Part shown: positions 11,310 to 22,810 of the stretch, piece by piece
Position numbering within the stretch: position 1 is the first letter of the stretch
Layout of the letters: the number at the start of each line of letters is the position of its first letter
Origin: Elymus sibiricus
Taxonomy: Eukaryota > Streptophyta > Magnoliopsida > Poales > Poaceae
NCBI GenBank assembly: GCA_039707655.1
Contig: CM077665.1
Location: 137,721,148-137,785,147, forward strand
Length of the DNA: 64,000 bases
Direction: 5' to 3'
Translations under genes and position numbers: made by a program
The notes under the pieces: model-generated
The model's input: the letters and a program-made list of their open reading frames with translations, nothing else
Told to the model about the DNA's origin: nothing
Databases searched by the model: none

Positions 11310-12050
11310 TCACTGCTATGGAGTTGTCATTCCTAGGAAGAAGGCAAAGTCACTCAGACAAATCTCTGCGGAGGTTGTGTTCGGATACCACAAAATTTCT
11401 TAAAAGAAAATTTGATGTTAGAAGTGGTAGACTTCAAGAGCTGATATAATGTCCTAGGGCGTTCCACATACGCATGCTCATGGCCCGACCATGCTATATT
11501 TACCCAAAGTTAGAAATGTCTAGTCTGAATGGAGTCATTACGGTCACCGGAGACAGAAAAAGGGCGGAGGATTGCTTGAAGTGAGGTTTTGCCATAGCTG
11601 ACGCTCATATGGCCATGGCAGAGCGTCAAGAATACAAGAACAGTCTATCGAAGTGAATTATTGTCAACAAAGAAGCTAGCCTCAGAGTCAGCATTCCGTT
11701 CGACTGGCGAAACCAAGAAATTGCAGCTTTCCGAGTGACCCATCTAGGATGGTCAACATGGCAACATGAATGGGCAACAAATAGGAAGGCAAGCATTGGG
11801 ACACATAGTAGAAAACAAAAAAATTGTCCTACAATCAAACTAGGAACACTGTGAAGATGCATTAATGGTTTAGATTGAATCGGTACAAACTCCGAGTTGC
11901 AGGGAAAGAAGAGTTGGTGCAGATCGTCGAAGAAGTCCCTTGAACCATTCACGAAAGATCCCTCGAACCGAAGACCGAAAGCACGACCTCTCCACAGTTT
12001 GCGAGCGTACCAGTTTTCATGATCCGGTAGCACTTCCCCATCCAGAGTTA
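11310..12050 (+). pseudogene. Degraded gypsy protease to RT linker region
   Basis: Short conserved blocks appear in shifting + frames: YGVVIPRKKAKSLRQISAEV with VFGY (11314-11385), EVVDFKS then YNVLGRSTYA (11421-11478), and NGVITVTGDRKRAEDCL (11529-11579). These match, in order, the protease to reverse-transcriptase linker of grass Ty3-gypsy polyproteins (pattern P.G.I.L.V.FG ... EVVDF.S.Y..ILGRP.YA ... NGVITV.GDRK.A.EC). Stops and frameshifts separate all of them. It directly follows the LTR remnant, so both may come from one element in the + orientation. Confidence 0.6.
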
Positions 12051-13045
12051 ATCATCGCCAGAGAATTAGAGGGAGGAGATTAGAACCACACTGGGCTTGT
12101 AAGTATGAGGACTATAGATGATTAGATTAGCTGCAATTATCTCAATTAGAACTAGAACTAGAGAGCTAGAGGAGGCTCCAAAAACTTCTGTAGAAAAAGG
12201 GACTAAACCTCTAGTATATATATGTGGAAGAGAGGGGAGGGGTGCCACAAGGGGGGAATGAATCTCTCTTCCTTGTGTCGGCCCTAGGAGGCGGGATCCC
12301 CCTCCAATTCAGCCTCCCCAGCTTCTCCATGAAGCTAGGGACGCCTCCACCTATTGGGCCTCATAGTCCCAATATGCTTCCACCACTTAGCCTTTTAAGG
12401 CCCGTTAATATTTTAATTATATATAAAAACGTCCGGTGCAAAGGAGGAAGAAGAGAGGAGAGTGCAAGAGAATCTGGTAGGCCGAGGGGGTGGATTTGGT
12501 GCAATTTGTGATGGGGTAGGCATGTTGGTTTCGATGTGGCAGACGCGCCCGGGCTCGCTTGGGCATCCCCATATTTGGTCTGGATATGAGGGCTGCCGGT
12601 CATCTCGAACTTCTCAGGGCTATTTGAGGTGCCCGTCAGGGTCGGTTTTTTATCGGTCAGTGATCGAGTCGTGTGCCCAGGTGTAGATGCTCTAGCACGT
12701 GTTTGGTTACCCACAAAAGAGCTACCAGGCCCGCTGTATGCAGCATATTTTTTTGTGTTGGGCTATTTGGTTACATGCAATTATTATTGGGCCTCATGGC
12801 ATGGTTCTTAAAGCACCTCTGGGCCTAGCTCACTGGGAACGGCCGAATCGGTAGTTTCTAGCGAGCCAGGCCCGAGTGATGCGCGGAAGCACATGTGGGT
12901 GGCTCGCTGGAAATGTGTTAGTAGTTATCACCTTATCCCCTCATCTCCTTACTCCTTCTTTCATTGCCCACACCGTCGATTTTGCCTGCTCGTGCGCCGG
13001 ATCCGGCTGCCGGGCCCGTCTCGCCGCCGCGGCCGTAATGCTTGC
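12051..13045. other. No gene; probable LTR debris
   Basis: 12060-12430 reads on the minus strand like an LTR promoter region (TATATATACTAGAGG at 12206-12220 and GGGCCTTAAAAGG at 12392-12404), but I cannot place its ends. 12430-13045 is GC-rich and mixed, with no protein-like frame and no repeat I recognise. Confidence 0.4.
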
Positions 13046-13068
13046 TGATACGTCTCCAACGTATCTAT
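13046..13068 (+). mobile_element. 23-bp stub of a TGATACG-type gypsy LTR
   Basis: TGATACGTCTCCAACGTATC followed by TAT matches the first 20 bp of the LTR at 41847. The Angela-like LTR starts at the next base. No polypurine tract precedes it, so it would be the 5' end of a 5' LTR. The first 20 bases contain an inverted repeat (GATACGT / ACGTATC around CTCCA). Confidence 0.75.
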
Positions 13069-14152
13069 TGTTGGAAATATGGCCTAGAGGCAATAATAAA
13101 AGTAGTTATTATTATATTTCCTTGTTCATGATAATCGTTTATTGTCCATGCTATAATTGTATTGATTGGAAACACTGATACATAGACAACACTGTGTCCC
13201 TAGTATGCCTCTAGTAGACTAGCTCGTTGATCAAAGATGGTCAAGGTTTCCTAGCCATAGACATGAGATGTCATTTGATAACATGATCACATCATTAGGA
13301 GAATGATGTGATGGACAAGACCCAAACTATGAACGTAGCATCTGATCGTGTCAGTTTATTGCTATTGTTTTCTGCATGTCAAGTATCTGTTCCTATGACC
13401 ATGAGATCATGCAACTCACTGATGCCGGAGGAATACCTTGTGTGTATCAAACGTCACAACATAACTGGGTGACTATAAAGATGCTCTACAGGTATCTCCG
13501 AAGGTGTCTGTTGAGCTAGCATGGATCGAGACTGGGTTTTGTTACTCCGTATGACGGAGAGGTATCTCAGGGCCCACTCGGTAATACAACATCACAACAA
13601 GCCTTGCAAGCAATGTGACTAAGTGTTAGCCACGGGATCTTGTATTACGGAACGAGTAAAGAGACTTGCCGGTAACGAGATTGAACTAGGTATAGAGATA
13701 CCGACGATCGAATCTCGGGCAAGTAACATACTGAAGAACAAAGGGAACAGCGTACGGGATTAACTGAATCCTTGACATAGAGGTTCAGCCGATAAAGATC
13801 TTCATAGAATATGTAGGAACCAATATGGGCATCCAGGTACCGCTATTGGTTATTGACCGTAGAGGTGTCTAGGTCATGTCTACATAGTTCTCGAACCCGC
13901 AGGGTCTGCACACTTAACGTTCGGTGACGTTTCGGTAGTATTGAGTTATGTATGGTGGTGACTGAAGGTTGTTCGGAGTCCCGGATGAGATCCCGGACGT
14001 CACGACGAGCTCCGGAATGGTCCGGAGGTAAAGATTGGTCTATAGGAAGTCCCGTTTTAGTCACCAGAAAAGTTTCGGGTATTTCCGGTAGTGTACCGGG
14101 AGTGCCGGAGGGCCATCGGGAGGGGCCACCCACGCCGGGAGGCCACATGGGC

Positions 14153-14157
14153 CTGAG
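14153..14157. repeat. Target-site duplication of the nested gypsy chromovirus (left)
   Basis: CTGAG; the right copy is 25657-25661. The perfect 5 bp match with TG...CA ends defines the element at 14158-25656. Confidence 0.9.
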
Positions 14158-17100
14158 TGTGACGCCCCCAATTTGACCGTACGCTAATCATACACGCAAA
14201 TGCAGACGACCAAGATTAGGCACTCACTAATCAATATCACAACACAACACTAGACACAAATTAAAGGCATACAGCTTCATATTACAAGCCAGGGGCCTCG
14301 AGGGCTCGAATACAAAGCTCGACAAGCACGAGTCAGTGGAAGCAAATAATATCTGAGTACAGACATAAGTTAAACAAGTTTTGCCATAAGAAGGCTAGCA
14401 CAAACATAACAACGGATCGAAAGAGGCGAGGCCTCCTGCCTAGGAACCTCCTATCCTACTGCTGGTCGGGGGCCGCCTCCATGTAGTAGTAGGCTCCTGC
14501 GGTGGTGTAGTAGTCGTCTCCAGCATACTCCATCTCCTGGGCTCCGTTGTCTGAACGCGGTAATCGTATCGAGGGGGAAAGAGAATGCAAAGCAGCGGTG
14601 AGTACTCATCCAAAGTACTCGCAAGCCTGACATCAGAACTATACTAAGTATGCATCATTATCAAGGGAATGGGGGATTATATCTGGACTGACTGCAGAAA
14701 GCAAGAATGAGGGGAAGGCCTAGTCCTATCGAAGACTAGCATCTTCAGCATCTTGCAGCATTAGAAGAGAGTAGACTGGTATCTCATATATAGTCATATT
14801 ATTGTAGCAATTTTATTATGTAACCACGCCCAGAGATTCTTCCCCGACTCCCTGCGAGGAAGCAATCTCGGAGCCAACATTCATTTCAAATTTAAGTCAC
14901 AATTTTAGTTGTAGTAGATCAAGGTACAACTCCAAATCGTCCTATTACCGTGGACACGGCTATTCGAATAGATGAATTCATCCCTGCAGGGGTGCACCGC
15001 ATTTCCAACACACTTGATCACCTCCGGCCGGACACACTTTCCTGGGTCATGCCCGGCCTCGGGATAGCAACACGTCGTCGCCCCACCTAGGCTCAACAGA
15101 GAGGCCAGCCCGCCGGTCTAAATCCTAAGCGCCCAGGGGTCGTGGGCCCACTTGCCCTTTGTGCTCCTGCACGATGCGAACGCGGCTGAGGTCAGCCCTA
15201 GCACACTCTAGTCCAAGAGCTGTACCGTCCAGGCCACTCGGGCGCGCGCCGCTCCATTGCTGACGCCTGAAGAGCTTCGGCTGATACAACGACGTTGAGT
15301 ACCCATAACTCCTCCCACGTGAAGGTTTGGTGTGTAAAAGGTCAATCGACCAACTCATATCAAATACCCAACCCATTAGCATTTTATTAATGCGGGGCAA
15401 GCGCGACCCATGAAGTGTGGTCCCGTCGCCCCGTCTCGAGGATGTGTGGCAAAGGCCTCTCCTGCCGGTCCATGCCCCATCATCACCAAACCGTGGGTAC
15501 CCCTCAGGGCCGACCCATCACCAACATGTTTCTGTAACCAGGTCATAGTAACTGTGTGTATAAAACATCAAGATGGAACCTGAGGAATCACCCTCAAAGG
15601 GTCCCGCTCGATGAAACCGTCAAGGTGGACTTAGAGGAAATACCGTCGAGGGTCCCACACTTGAGGTGTTGCACGACAGAGTCATCGTCGGGAGTGGTGA
15701 AGGAGGAATCACCCTCGATAACCACGACCGACTAGCTGCAATACAGAGTTAGCATCATGAGTACTTCACGAGGTGTCACCCTCGGTACTCGATAGTAGCT
15801 CTGCAGAGTCGTACAACTAAGGGGTGTGCGGTGAATGTGACGGGCATGGCTTGTCGGTCGGTTGACCGAGTTTCGAGTCGTAGATGAAGAGGCAGGGGCA
15901 ACTGGGACTAAGGGGGTCACAGGGGATTCATTGATCAACCTATACTAAGCAGTTGATTTAATTGTAGGTATAGTAGCAGTTTAACAAAAGCAGGCTATGC
16001 ATCAGAATAGGAGCTAGCTAATATAGTAGCAAAATCTAATGCAAGCATGAGAGGGAAAGAAATGGGCGATATCGGAATGCTCAAGGGGGGGTTGCTTGCC
16101 TTGCTGCTCTGCGGCAAAAGGCTAATCGTCGGTGGTGTAGTCGTACCCTGCAGCACCGTCAGTCTCGGGGTCTACCGGAGAGAAGAGGGGGGGGGGGGAA
16201 GAAACAATAAATATAAAGCACAGATGCAACACGATGCATGACATGGCAATATGCAGGGCTAGGCATGCACTAACGCAGTATTACACGTCACAGACGGGTC
16301 GGAAGAATATCTAACGATATTTTCCGGGTCTCTGGCTATTATCGGACAGATGATCCTAATGCTAAATGTCCAAGTTCATCAGGCTAGGAGCATGTGACAG
16401 ATGAACGGACAGCGTATTCGGATTCATGGGATTTTTCTGAGCAACTTTCATGTTCAAAACTTTTTCATCCGGGCTACGGTTTATTTTATATTAATTTTTA
16501 AAGATTTATTAATATTCAGAAATTCAAATAGATTATTTTAATTCAATAATGAATTATGACATCAGCATGATGTCATGCTGACATCAGCAGTCAACAGTCT
16601 CAGTTGACTGGCCAAACCTGACCAGTGGGTCCCACATGTCATACACACAGTTTAATTTAGTTAATTAATCTAATTAATCTAGTTAAGTTAATTAACTTAC
16701 TAATTAATTACTTACTTAATTAATTAATTATATTGTTTTATTAACACATTTTTAACTCTTTTTAATTAAACAGGGCAGTGGGCCCCGTTGTCAGTGGGAG
16801 GGGGGGTTCAGCACCGCTAATGGATCGGGGGCGCCGGCCGGGGCTTGTAGCCAGGGCCACGGCGGCTCCTGGCGAGGCCAGCGCCGGCGGTTCGCGGGCG
16901 GCATTGAGCGTGGCGGCGCGTGGGTGTGAGGAGCAGGGCCGGGCGCGGCGGCGTGGACAGCCGCAGCGGCGAGCGGCGGCGGCGGCGTGAGCAGCGACGG
17001 GGCGTGGGAGCGCGAGTTGGCGATAGTCGCGAGCGGGGGCGCGTGCGCGCGAGGCCAGGGGCGCGGCTGGAGAGCGGTCACGGGCGCGGGCGCATGCGGG

Positions 17101-17967
17101 GTGAGCGGCGGGTGCGCGAGCGGGGCCGCGACGGGTAGCGCGCGAGCAGGGGCGGCGGTGCCGAGGTCGGTCGGCAGCGGCCGACGCCGGGGCAAGGCGG
17201 GCAGCTACGGGGGCTAGCAGGGCGGCGGCGGCCGCTAGCGACGGAGGGAGGGGGTAGGCCGGCCGGAGGGGAGGGGAAGAGTGGGGGGGAAGTGAGGAGC
17301 CCGTAGGGGCTCACCGGTGCGGGGAAGAGGCAGGGGTAGCGGGCGTGAGGGAGGAGGCGAGGTGGCGGGGAGGTCCGGGGGCGCCGGCGGGGAGGCACCG
17401 GTGGGAGGAGGGGCGCCGGCGTCGGGGGGGCGGTTCATCCCCGATCCCGATCCAAATCGGGGGGGAGGAGAGGGAGAGCGAGGTGGGGAGTGGGGCGACG
17501 GGGGCGAGTGGGGGTGGGGTGGCTAGTGTTCGGGCGGAGTGGGGGGTTATCCCCAGGGGCGGCCGGTTGGGCCGGCCGGGGGAGGGGGGATTTGGGCCAG
17601 GCCTAGTTGGGCTGGCCCATGGGGGGGGCTTTTGTTTTTTCTTTTTTATATATATTTAGCTTTGTTTTTGTTTTTCCTTTTATTAGTTTTCTGTTTTAGT
17701 TTTATTTTAATTTAGTGAATTTAAACATTTTCAAAAATGTTGATTTCTACAACACAATTACCTATGTATTATTTGACACACTCCGAACATTTTAGTTTGT
17801 ATGTTTGAAAACTTTTGCCGTTTGACTTGGTTTTGAATTTCGAATTCGCACGGGATTGAATCATCGCGAGATTAACAACAGTAATCGTGGTGACGTGGCT
17901 TCATTAGCGTGGGGGTTACTGTAGCTTAATTACAGAGATTACTGTAGCACAAATCCAGGGCGTCACA
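14158..17967 (-). repeat. 3' LTR of the nested chromovirus
   Basis: Starts TGTGACGCCCCC and ends GGGCGTCACA on the + strand. It contains a GC-rich block (about 16780-17640) and an AT-rich run of TTAATTAA words (16650-16770). The 60-137 aa ORFs in the GC-rich block have low-complexity Gly/Arg/Pro-rich translations in all frames and follow base composition, not genes. About 1 kb of this LTR (roughly 15449-16490) has no counterpart in the other LTR. Confidence 0.9.
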
Positions 17968-17980
17968 ACTTTCCCCTACT
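17968..17980 (-). other. Polypurine tract of the nested chromovirus
   Basis: The minus strand reads AGTAGGGGAAAGT immediately before the 3' LTR. Confidence 0.8.
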
Positions 17981-18003
17981 AAAAAGAATTCTCGTCCCGA
18001 GAA

Positions 18004-21000
18004 TTAAGAAGTAGAAGGAAAGAGCCCGGGGTATTCTGCACGAAGATGATCTTCATGTTCCCAAGTGGCTTCATCTTCAGAATGATTTGCCCACTGCACT
18101 TTGAAGAACTTGGTAACCTTCTGACAAGTCCGACATTTAATTTCATCAAGAATGCAGACTGGTTGCTCTGTGTAAGAAAGGCCTTGTTGCAGTTCAAGCA
18201 TATCATGATCCACTGCTCGGATAGGATCCTTGAAACAGCGACGAAGTTGTGACACATGGAACACATCGTGAACCTAAGAAAGGTTTGGCGGTAGCTCCAG
18301 TTGATATGCCACTTTGCCACGCCTTTCGAGAACAGTGAAATGACCAATATATCGAGGAGCCAGTTTGCCCTTGATCCCAAAACGGTGTGCACCTCTCATT
18401 GGCGTGACTCGAGGATAAGCCTTTTCGCCAGGTTGATAGACCATATCTTTGTGGTGACGGTCATACTGACTCTTCTGACAAGACTGAGCAGCCTTCAGAT
18501 TTGCATGAGTAATGCGGACTTGATCTTCAGCATGTTGAATAATATCCGGACCGATAAGTGTACGTTCCCCAGTTTCTGACCAATTCAGAGGAGTCCGACA
18601 CTTACGTCCATATAACACTTCAAAGGGGGCCATCTTCAGACTTGCTTGATAGCTATTGTTGTAGGAGAACTCAACATATGGGAGAGATTCCTCCCATTTC
18701 TTGCCGAAAGAAATGACACAAGCTCGAAGCATGTCTTCGAAAATCTTATTGACTCTTTCAACTTGTCCCCGGGATTGAGGGTGAAAAGCGGTGCTAAAGG
18801 ACAAATGAGTTCCCATAGCTTCCTGGAAACTTGCCCAGAATCTTGAAGTGAATAAACTGCCACGGTCTGAACTAATCACCAATGGAATACCGTGGAGCGA
18901 AACAACTCTAGACATGTATAGATTTGCTAGCTGACTAGCAGTAATAGTTTTCTTGACAGCCAGAAAATGTGCAACTTTGGACAGCCGGTCAATGACGACA
19001 AGAATAGCATCATTACCTTTCTGCGATCTGGGAAAACCAGTAATGAAGTCCATTTCAACATGATCCCATTTCCATTCAGGAATAGAAATAGGTTGTAGAG
19101 TTCCAGAAGGCTTTTGATGTTCCGCTTTGATCCGACGGCAAACGTCACATTCTGAAACATAGTGTGCAATTTATTGTTTCATGTTTGGCCACCAGAATCT
19201 TTGACGGATGTCTTGGTACATCTTGGTACTACCCGGATGAATAGACAGAGGTGTATCATGAGCTTCCTTCAGTATTCTAGCAGTCATATTCAGGTTTTCC
19301 TCCTTTGTGGGAACGAACAAACAACCCTTGAAGTACACGACGCCATCATCAGCCACAGAGAAGAATGAGGGTTACCTTCTGCCAGATAGCGTTTAATCTT
19401 TTTGACTTCGCAGCAATATTGTTGCATAGTTTTGATGCTGCCCACGAGATCTGGTTCAACAACTAGGTTACTCAAAGAACCCTGGTTAACAACACGAAGG
19501 TTCATCTTGCAAAACTCCGGTGGAGGGGGAACGAGATAACCCTGAGGAACAATATGGAGGTTCAGCTTGCGGAATTCCTTTTGAAGAAGGGGGTGAACCT
19601 TGTGAACCTGAAGGTGGTTGCAGTATGACTTGCGGCTCAAAGCATCAGTCATTACATTAGCCTTGCCTGGTGTATAAGAAATACCCACGTTGTAATCTGC
19701 TATGCGCTCCATTCATTTCTGTTGACGGAGGTTCAGATCTCGCTGAGTAAACAGATACTTCAGACTTTGGTGATCGGTCTAGATCTCGCAACGATTACTA
19801 ATAAGGTACTGCCGCCACTCTTTCAGTGCATGAATTACTGCAGCAAGTTCAAGGTCATGAACTGGGTAATTCTCTTCATGAGGACGCAATTGACGAGATG
19901 CATAAGCAACCACCCTACGTTCTTGCATTAGGACACAGCCCATTCCTTGACGTGAAGCATCACAATAGATGACGAAGTCCTTCTGAGTATCCAGAGGAGC
20001 AAGCACTAGAGAAGACATCAGTTTGTCCTTAAGTGCTTGAAAGCTCTCCTGACATTTTTCTGTCCACTCATATTTAACACCTTTGTGAAGCAGATTGGTT
20101 AAGGGCATTGCAATCTTGGAGAAATTCTCGACGAATCGACGGCAATAGCTGGCGAGTCCGAGAAAACTTCTGACTTGCTTGACATTCTTCGGCGGAGTCC
20201 AGTCAAGAATAGCCTGAACTCGTTCAGGGTTGACCGCAATACCATCCTTGGAGATCACATGCCCAACGTAGGTCACTTCGTCCATCCAGAACTCACACTT
20301 TGAATACTTTGCATAAAGTTGATGTTCTCGAAGCCTCTCCAGTATAAGACGAAGATGTTCAGCATGCTCTTCTTTATTCTTGGAGTAAACCAGGATATCA
20401 TCCAGATAAACCACGACGAATTTATCGAGGTAATCCATGAATATATAGTTCATCAGACGAGAGAAAGTTGCTGGAGCATTGGTTAAGCCGAAGGACATGA
20501 CGGTGTACTCGTATGAACCATAGCGAGTAACAAATGCAGTCTTGGGAATATCCTCTTCACGAACCCGGATCGGATGGTAACCCAACCTCAAGTTGAGTTT
20601 TGAAAACACTGATGAACCAGCAAGTTGATCATACAGATCGTTGATCCGAGGAAGCGTATATTTGTTTTGAATCATTGCTTGGTTGATGGGACGGTAATCT
20701 TGGACCAATCGATTCGTACCATCTTTCTTCTTGACAAAGAGAGAAGGTGCTCCCCAAGCAGAGGAACTTGGACGAATGAACCCTTGACGAAGCGAATCAT
20801 CGATTTCTTGTTTCGGTTCAAGGAGTTCATGTGGAGGCATCTTATATGGCCGCTTAGCAATAGGGGTGGTGCCTGGCACTAAGTCGATGACAAACTCGAC
20901 AGCTCTTACAGGGGGAATCCCTGGAAGTTCTTCTGGAAAGACATCTTGAAAATCACGGACCACTGGAATGTTTTTAATCCCCTCAAGAGGTGACGTGTTT

Positions 21001-21068
21001 AATGCATTCCAGGCATACAGGCGGGCTTCGGCATCTCGAACAAGATGAGCATGGTCAAGCTCTAGCAT
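18004..21068 (-). pseudogene. Chromovirus pol: RT, RNase H, integrase, chromodomain-like tail (broken)
   Basis: Read from 21068 downward. The RT has [46 protein letters not shown] and the catalytic [12 protein letters not shown]. RNase H follows ([44 protein letters not shown]). The integrase has a zinc-binding region ([18 protein letters not shown] ... CDVCRR) and core (MDFITGFPRS, VISSDRGSLFTSRFW, FHPQSRGQVERVN). The tail WANHSEDEATWE near 18045 is chromodomain-like. Breaks: in-frame stops at 19779, 19713, 19171 and 18274, and a frameshift near 19360. The RT motif usually read as KIDLRSGYHQIR is altered to [12 protein letters not shown], and the integrase HPQTDGQ motif to HPQSRGQ. The frame begins after protease, and no gag is present upstream. 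Confidence 0.9.
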
Positions 21069-22794
21069 GATGGGGCCTAACAGCTTGAAAAGACATGATT
21101 GAGTACAAACTCATAAGCAAAGAAGATTCTAAGAGTTGTTGAATCGCAAAGCGTACTCGATTCAGATATCAGTGTCCCTGAGTGTCCCACAACTCAGAAC
21201 ACGAGGGAAACTGGAATCAGTGAAATATCATAGTTGATGAGGAGCTCATAAGAAGTTATATAGCTCCGTGATATTCTCGAGATAACAGGGATAAAACTCG
21301 GAGGTAGATCAGAATAAAGGTTAGACTAGTGTATTGATCTGTGGAAGGCAGACACTTTAACTTGTCTGAGAATGAAATCGAAGCAAAACAACATGGTCGG
21401 AACCACGATTGTAAAGGGCAAGATCACAGATACCGGATCAAATTATGCGAAGAGAAATTTATCGTTATAAGAAGCTCCTATGATAAGATCAACATTGCTT
21501 CCATGGGCATGAGCACAAAGTTCAAGGTCGACTCCCACGTCATCAATGCATCACCTTCCATTTACTCCTCGCCTTTGATAAAGTTGTAGTCTTGAAAGTT
21601 TAACTGGCAAAACACCAGGAGAGTAAGACGCGTGAAAACTGTCGGGTTCACACGAATTAAGGAAGGCATAGGTCCAACCCATCGGGGAATCTTAGGAACA
21701 TATATCACAAGCTTCAAGAGTAATTAACACATGCTTGACAAAAGAGCATGACTAACAAAAGCATAGTATACAACTTATCAGAGGGAGAAGGCACAATTTA
21801 CCAATGGCATCATGTATCAGGGGAAGAACATCACAATAATTTTGAATGTGAAGGATGCTATCGGATAATAACCCAACAATGGGTCTGGCAGTCCACAAAG
21901 GACCTGATGTGAGTATCGGTACCCAATCAGAGGGAGAAAGAATGCAAGGCATCAGACCATAGAACATCCAAATAATTTGATGCTTAAATAACCAAAGGAA
22001 TTAAGACTTCCAAATTGGTGTATCGGAAACAGATGCTCCGATCAACTACAAGTAACATGAAAGGACTTAGATGGACAATCAATTAAGGTTGATTTGTCAA
22101 GAACCAACTCAGGTTCGGAAAGATGTCTAGGTCGGAATGATAATTTATGAGGAACAACTGACGATTGCGTGCATTCATACACATGTTGAATCAATAAGAT
22201 CAGATGACGACCACAAAGGATTTAATGAATATTGCTAGACATATGGAATTAACCATAACGCAAGCAGGTGAGAAAGGCCAAGAGCAATAGGCTACTAAGG
22301 ATTTCGGGAGATCGAATAGCAACTCGAAGGACTTGCGAAACCCAAGATAATTGAGGACGAACGAATTCTCGATAAGACAATTCGATGTACCTTGTAATAA
22401 CAAGAACAACTGGATATGAAAGTATGAGCGACAATTGTATGTAATCATCCATAGGGGTTGATGGAGGAAGGGAATCGCAAAGGCGATGAGCACAAGTTCT
22501 CGAGAGAACTTCGGAGAGTATCTTCGGAGTCTTCTGGTGAATCAAACCATCATCTGGAATGAGGGGCTCTCCGGGAGGAAGTAGTTACGTGAACCTAGAG
22601 TTAGAGTTAGCAAAATCTTTAACCAGAAAGAGAAAAGAGATCAGAACCCAGAGTATAGACGAGGAATAAAAGATCCTAATACCACCCGATTGAGATGTGG
22701 GCCCATAAGCCACACAACTATGTTAGTAAAGTTTTTCTAGTACTAGATTCAACTTCGGCCAAGGAGTTGGAAAGGGGGCTACCTACAGGCAGTC
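21069..22794. other. Leader of the nested chromovirus, no gag recognised
   Basis: This 1.7 kb between the primer-binding site and pol should hold gag and protease. On either strand I see only short frames with no zinc knuckle, no protease D[ST]G and no gag-like run. Confidence 0.55.
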
Positions 22795-22807
22795 GGCTCT
22801 GATACCA
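22795..22807 (-). other. Primer-binding site of the nested chromovirus (initiator tRNA-Met type)
   Basis: The minus strand reads TGGTATCAGAGCC three bases inside the 5' LTR end. This is the canonical complement of the 3' end of plant initiator tRNA-Met and fixes the element's orientation. Confidence 0.9.
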
Positions 22808-22810
22808 ACT

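Noticed and set aside
16778..17659. Several long overlapping ORFs on both strands in GC-rich DNA
   Set aside because: They lie inside the chromovirus LTR, their translations are low-complexity Gly/Arg/Pro/Ala, and they occur in many frames at once because stop codons are rare in GC-rich DNA.
18004..21068. RT-bearing region considered as an endogenous pararetrovirus
   Set aside because: It has LTRs, PBS, PPT, integrase and a 5-bp target duplication, so it is a gypsy retrotransposon; no movement or coat protein signature is seen.
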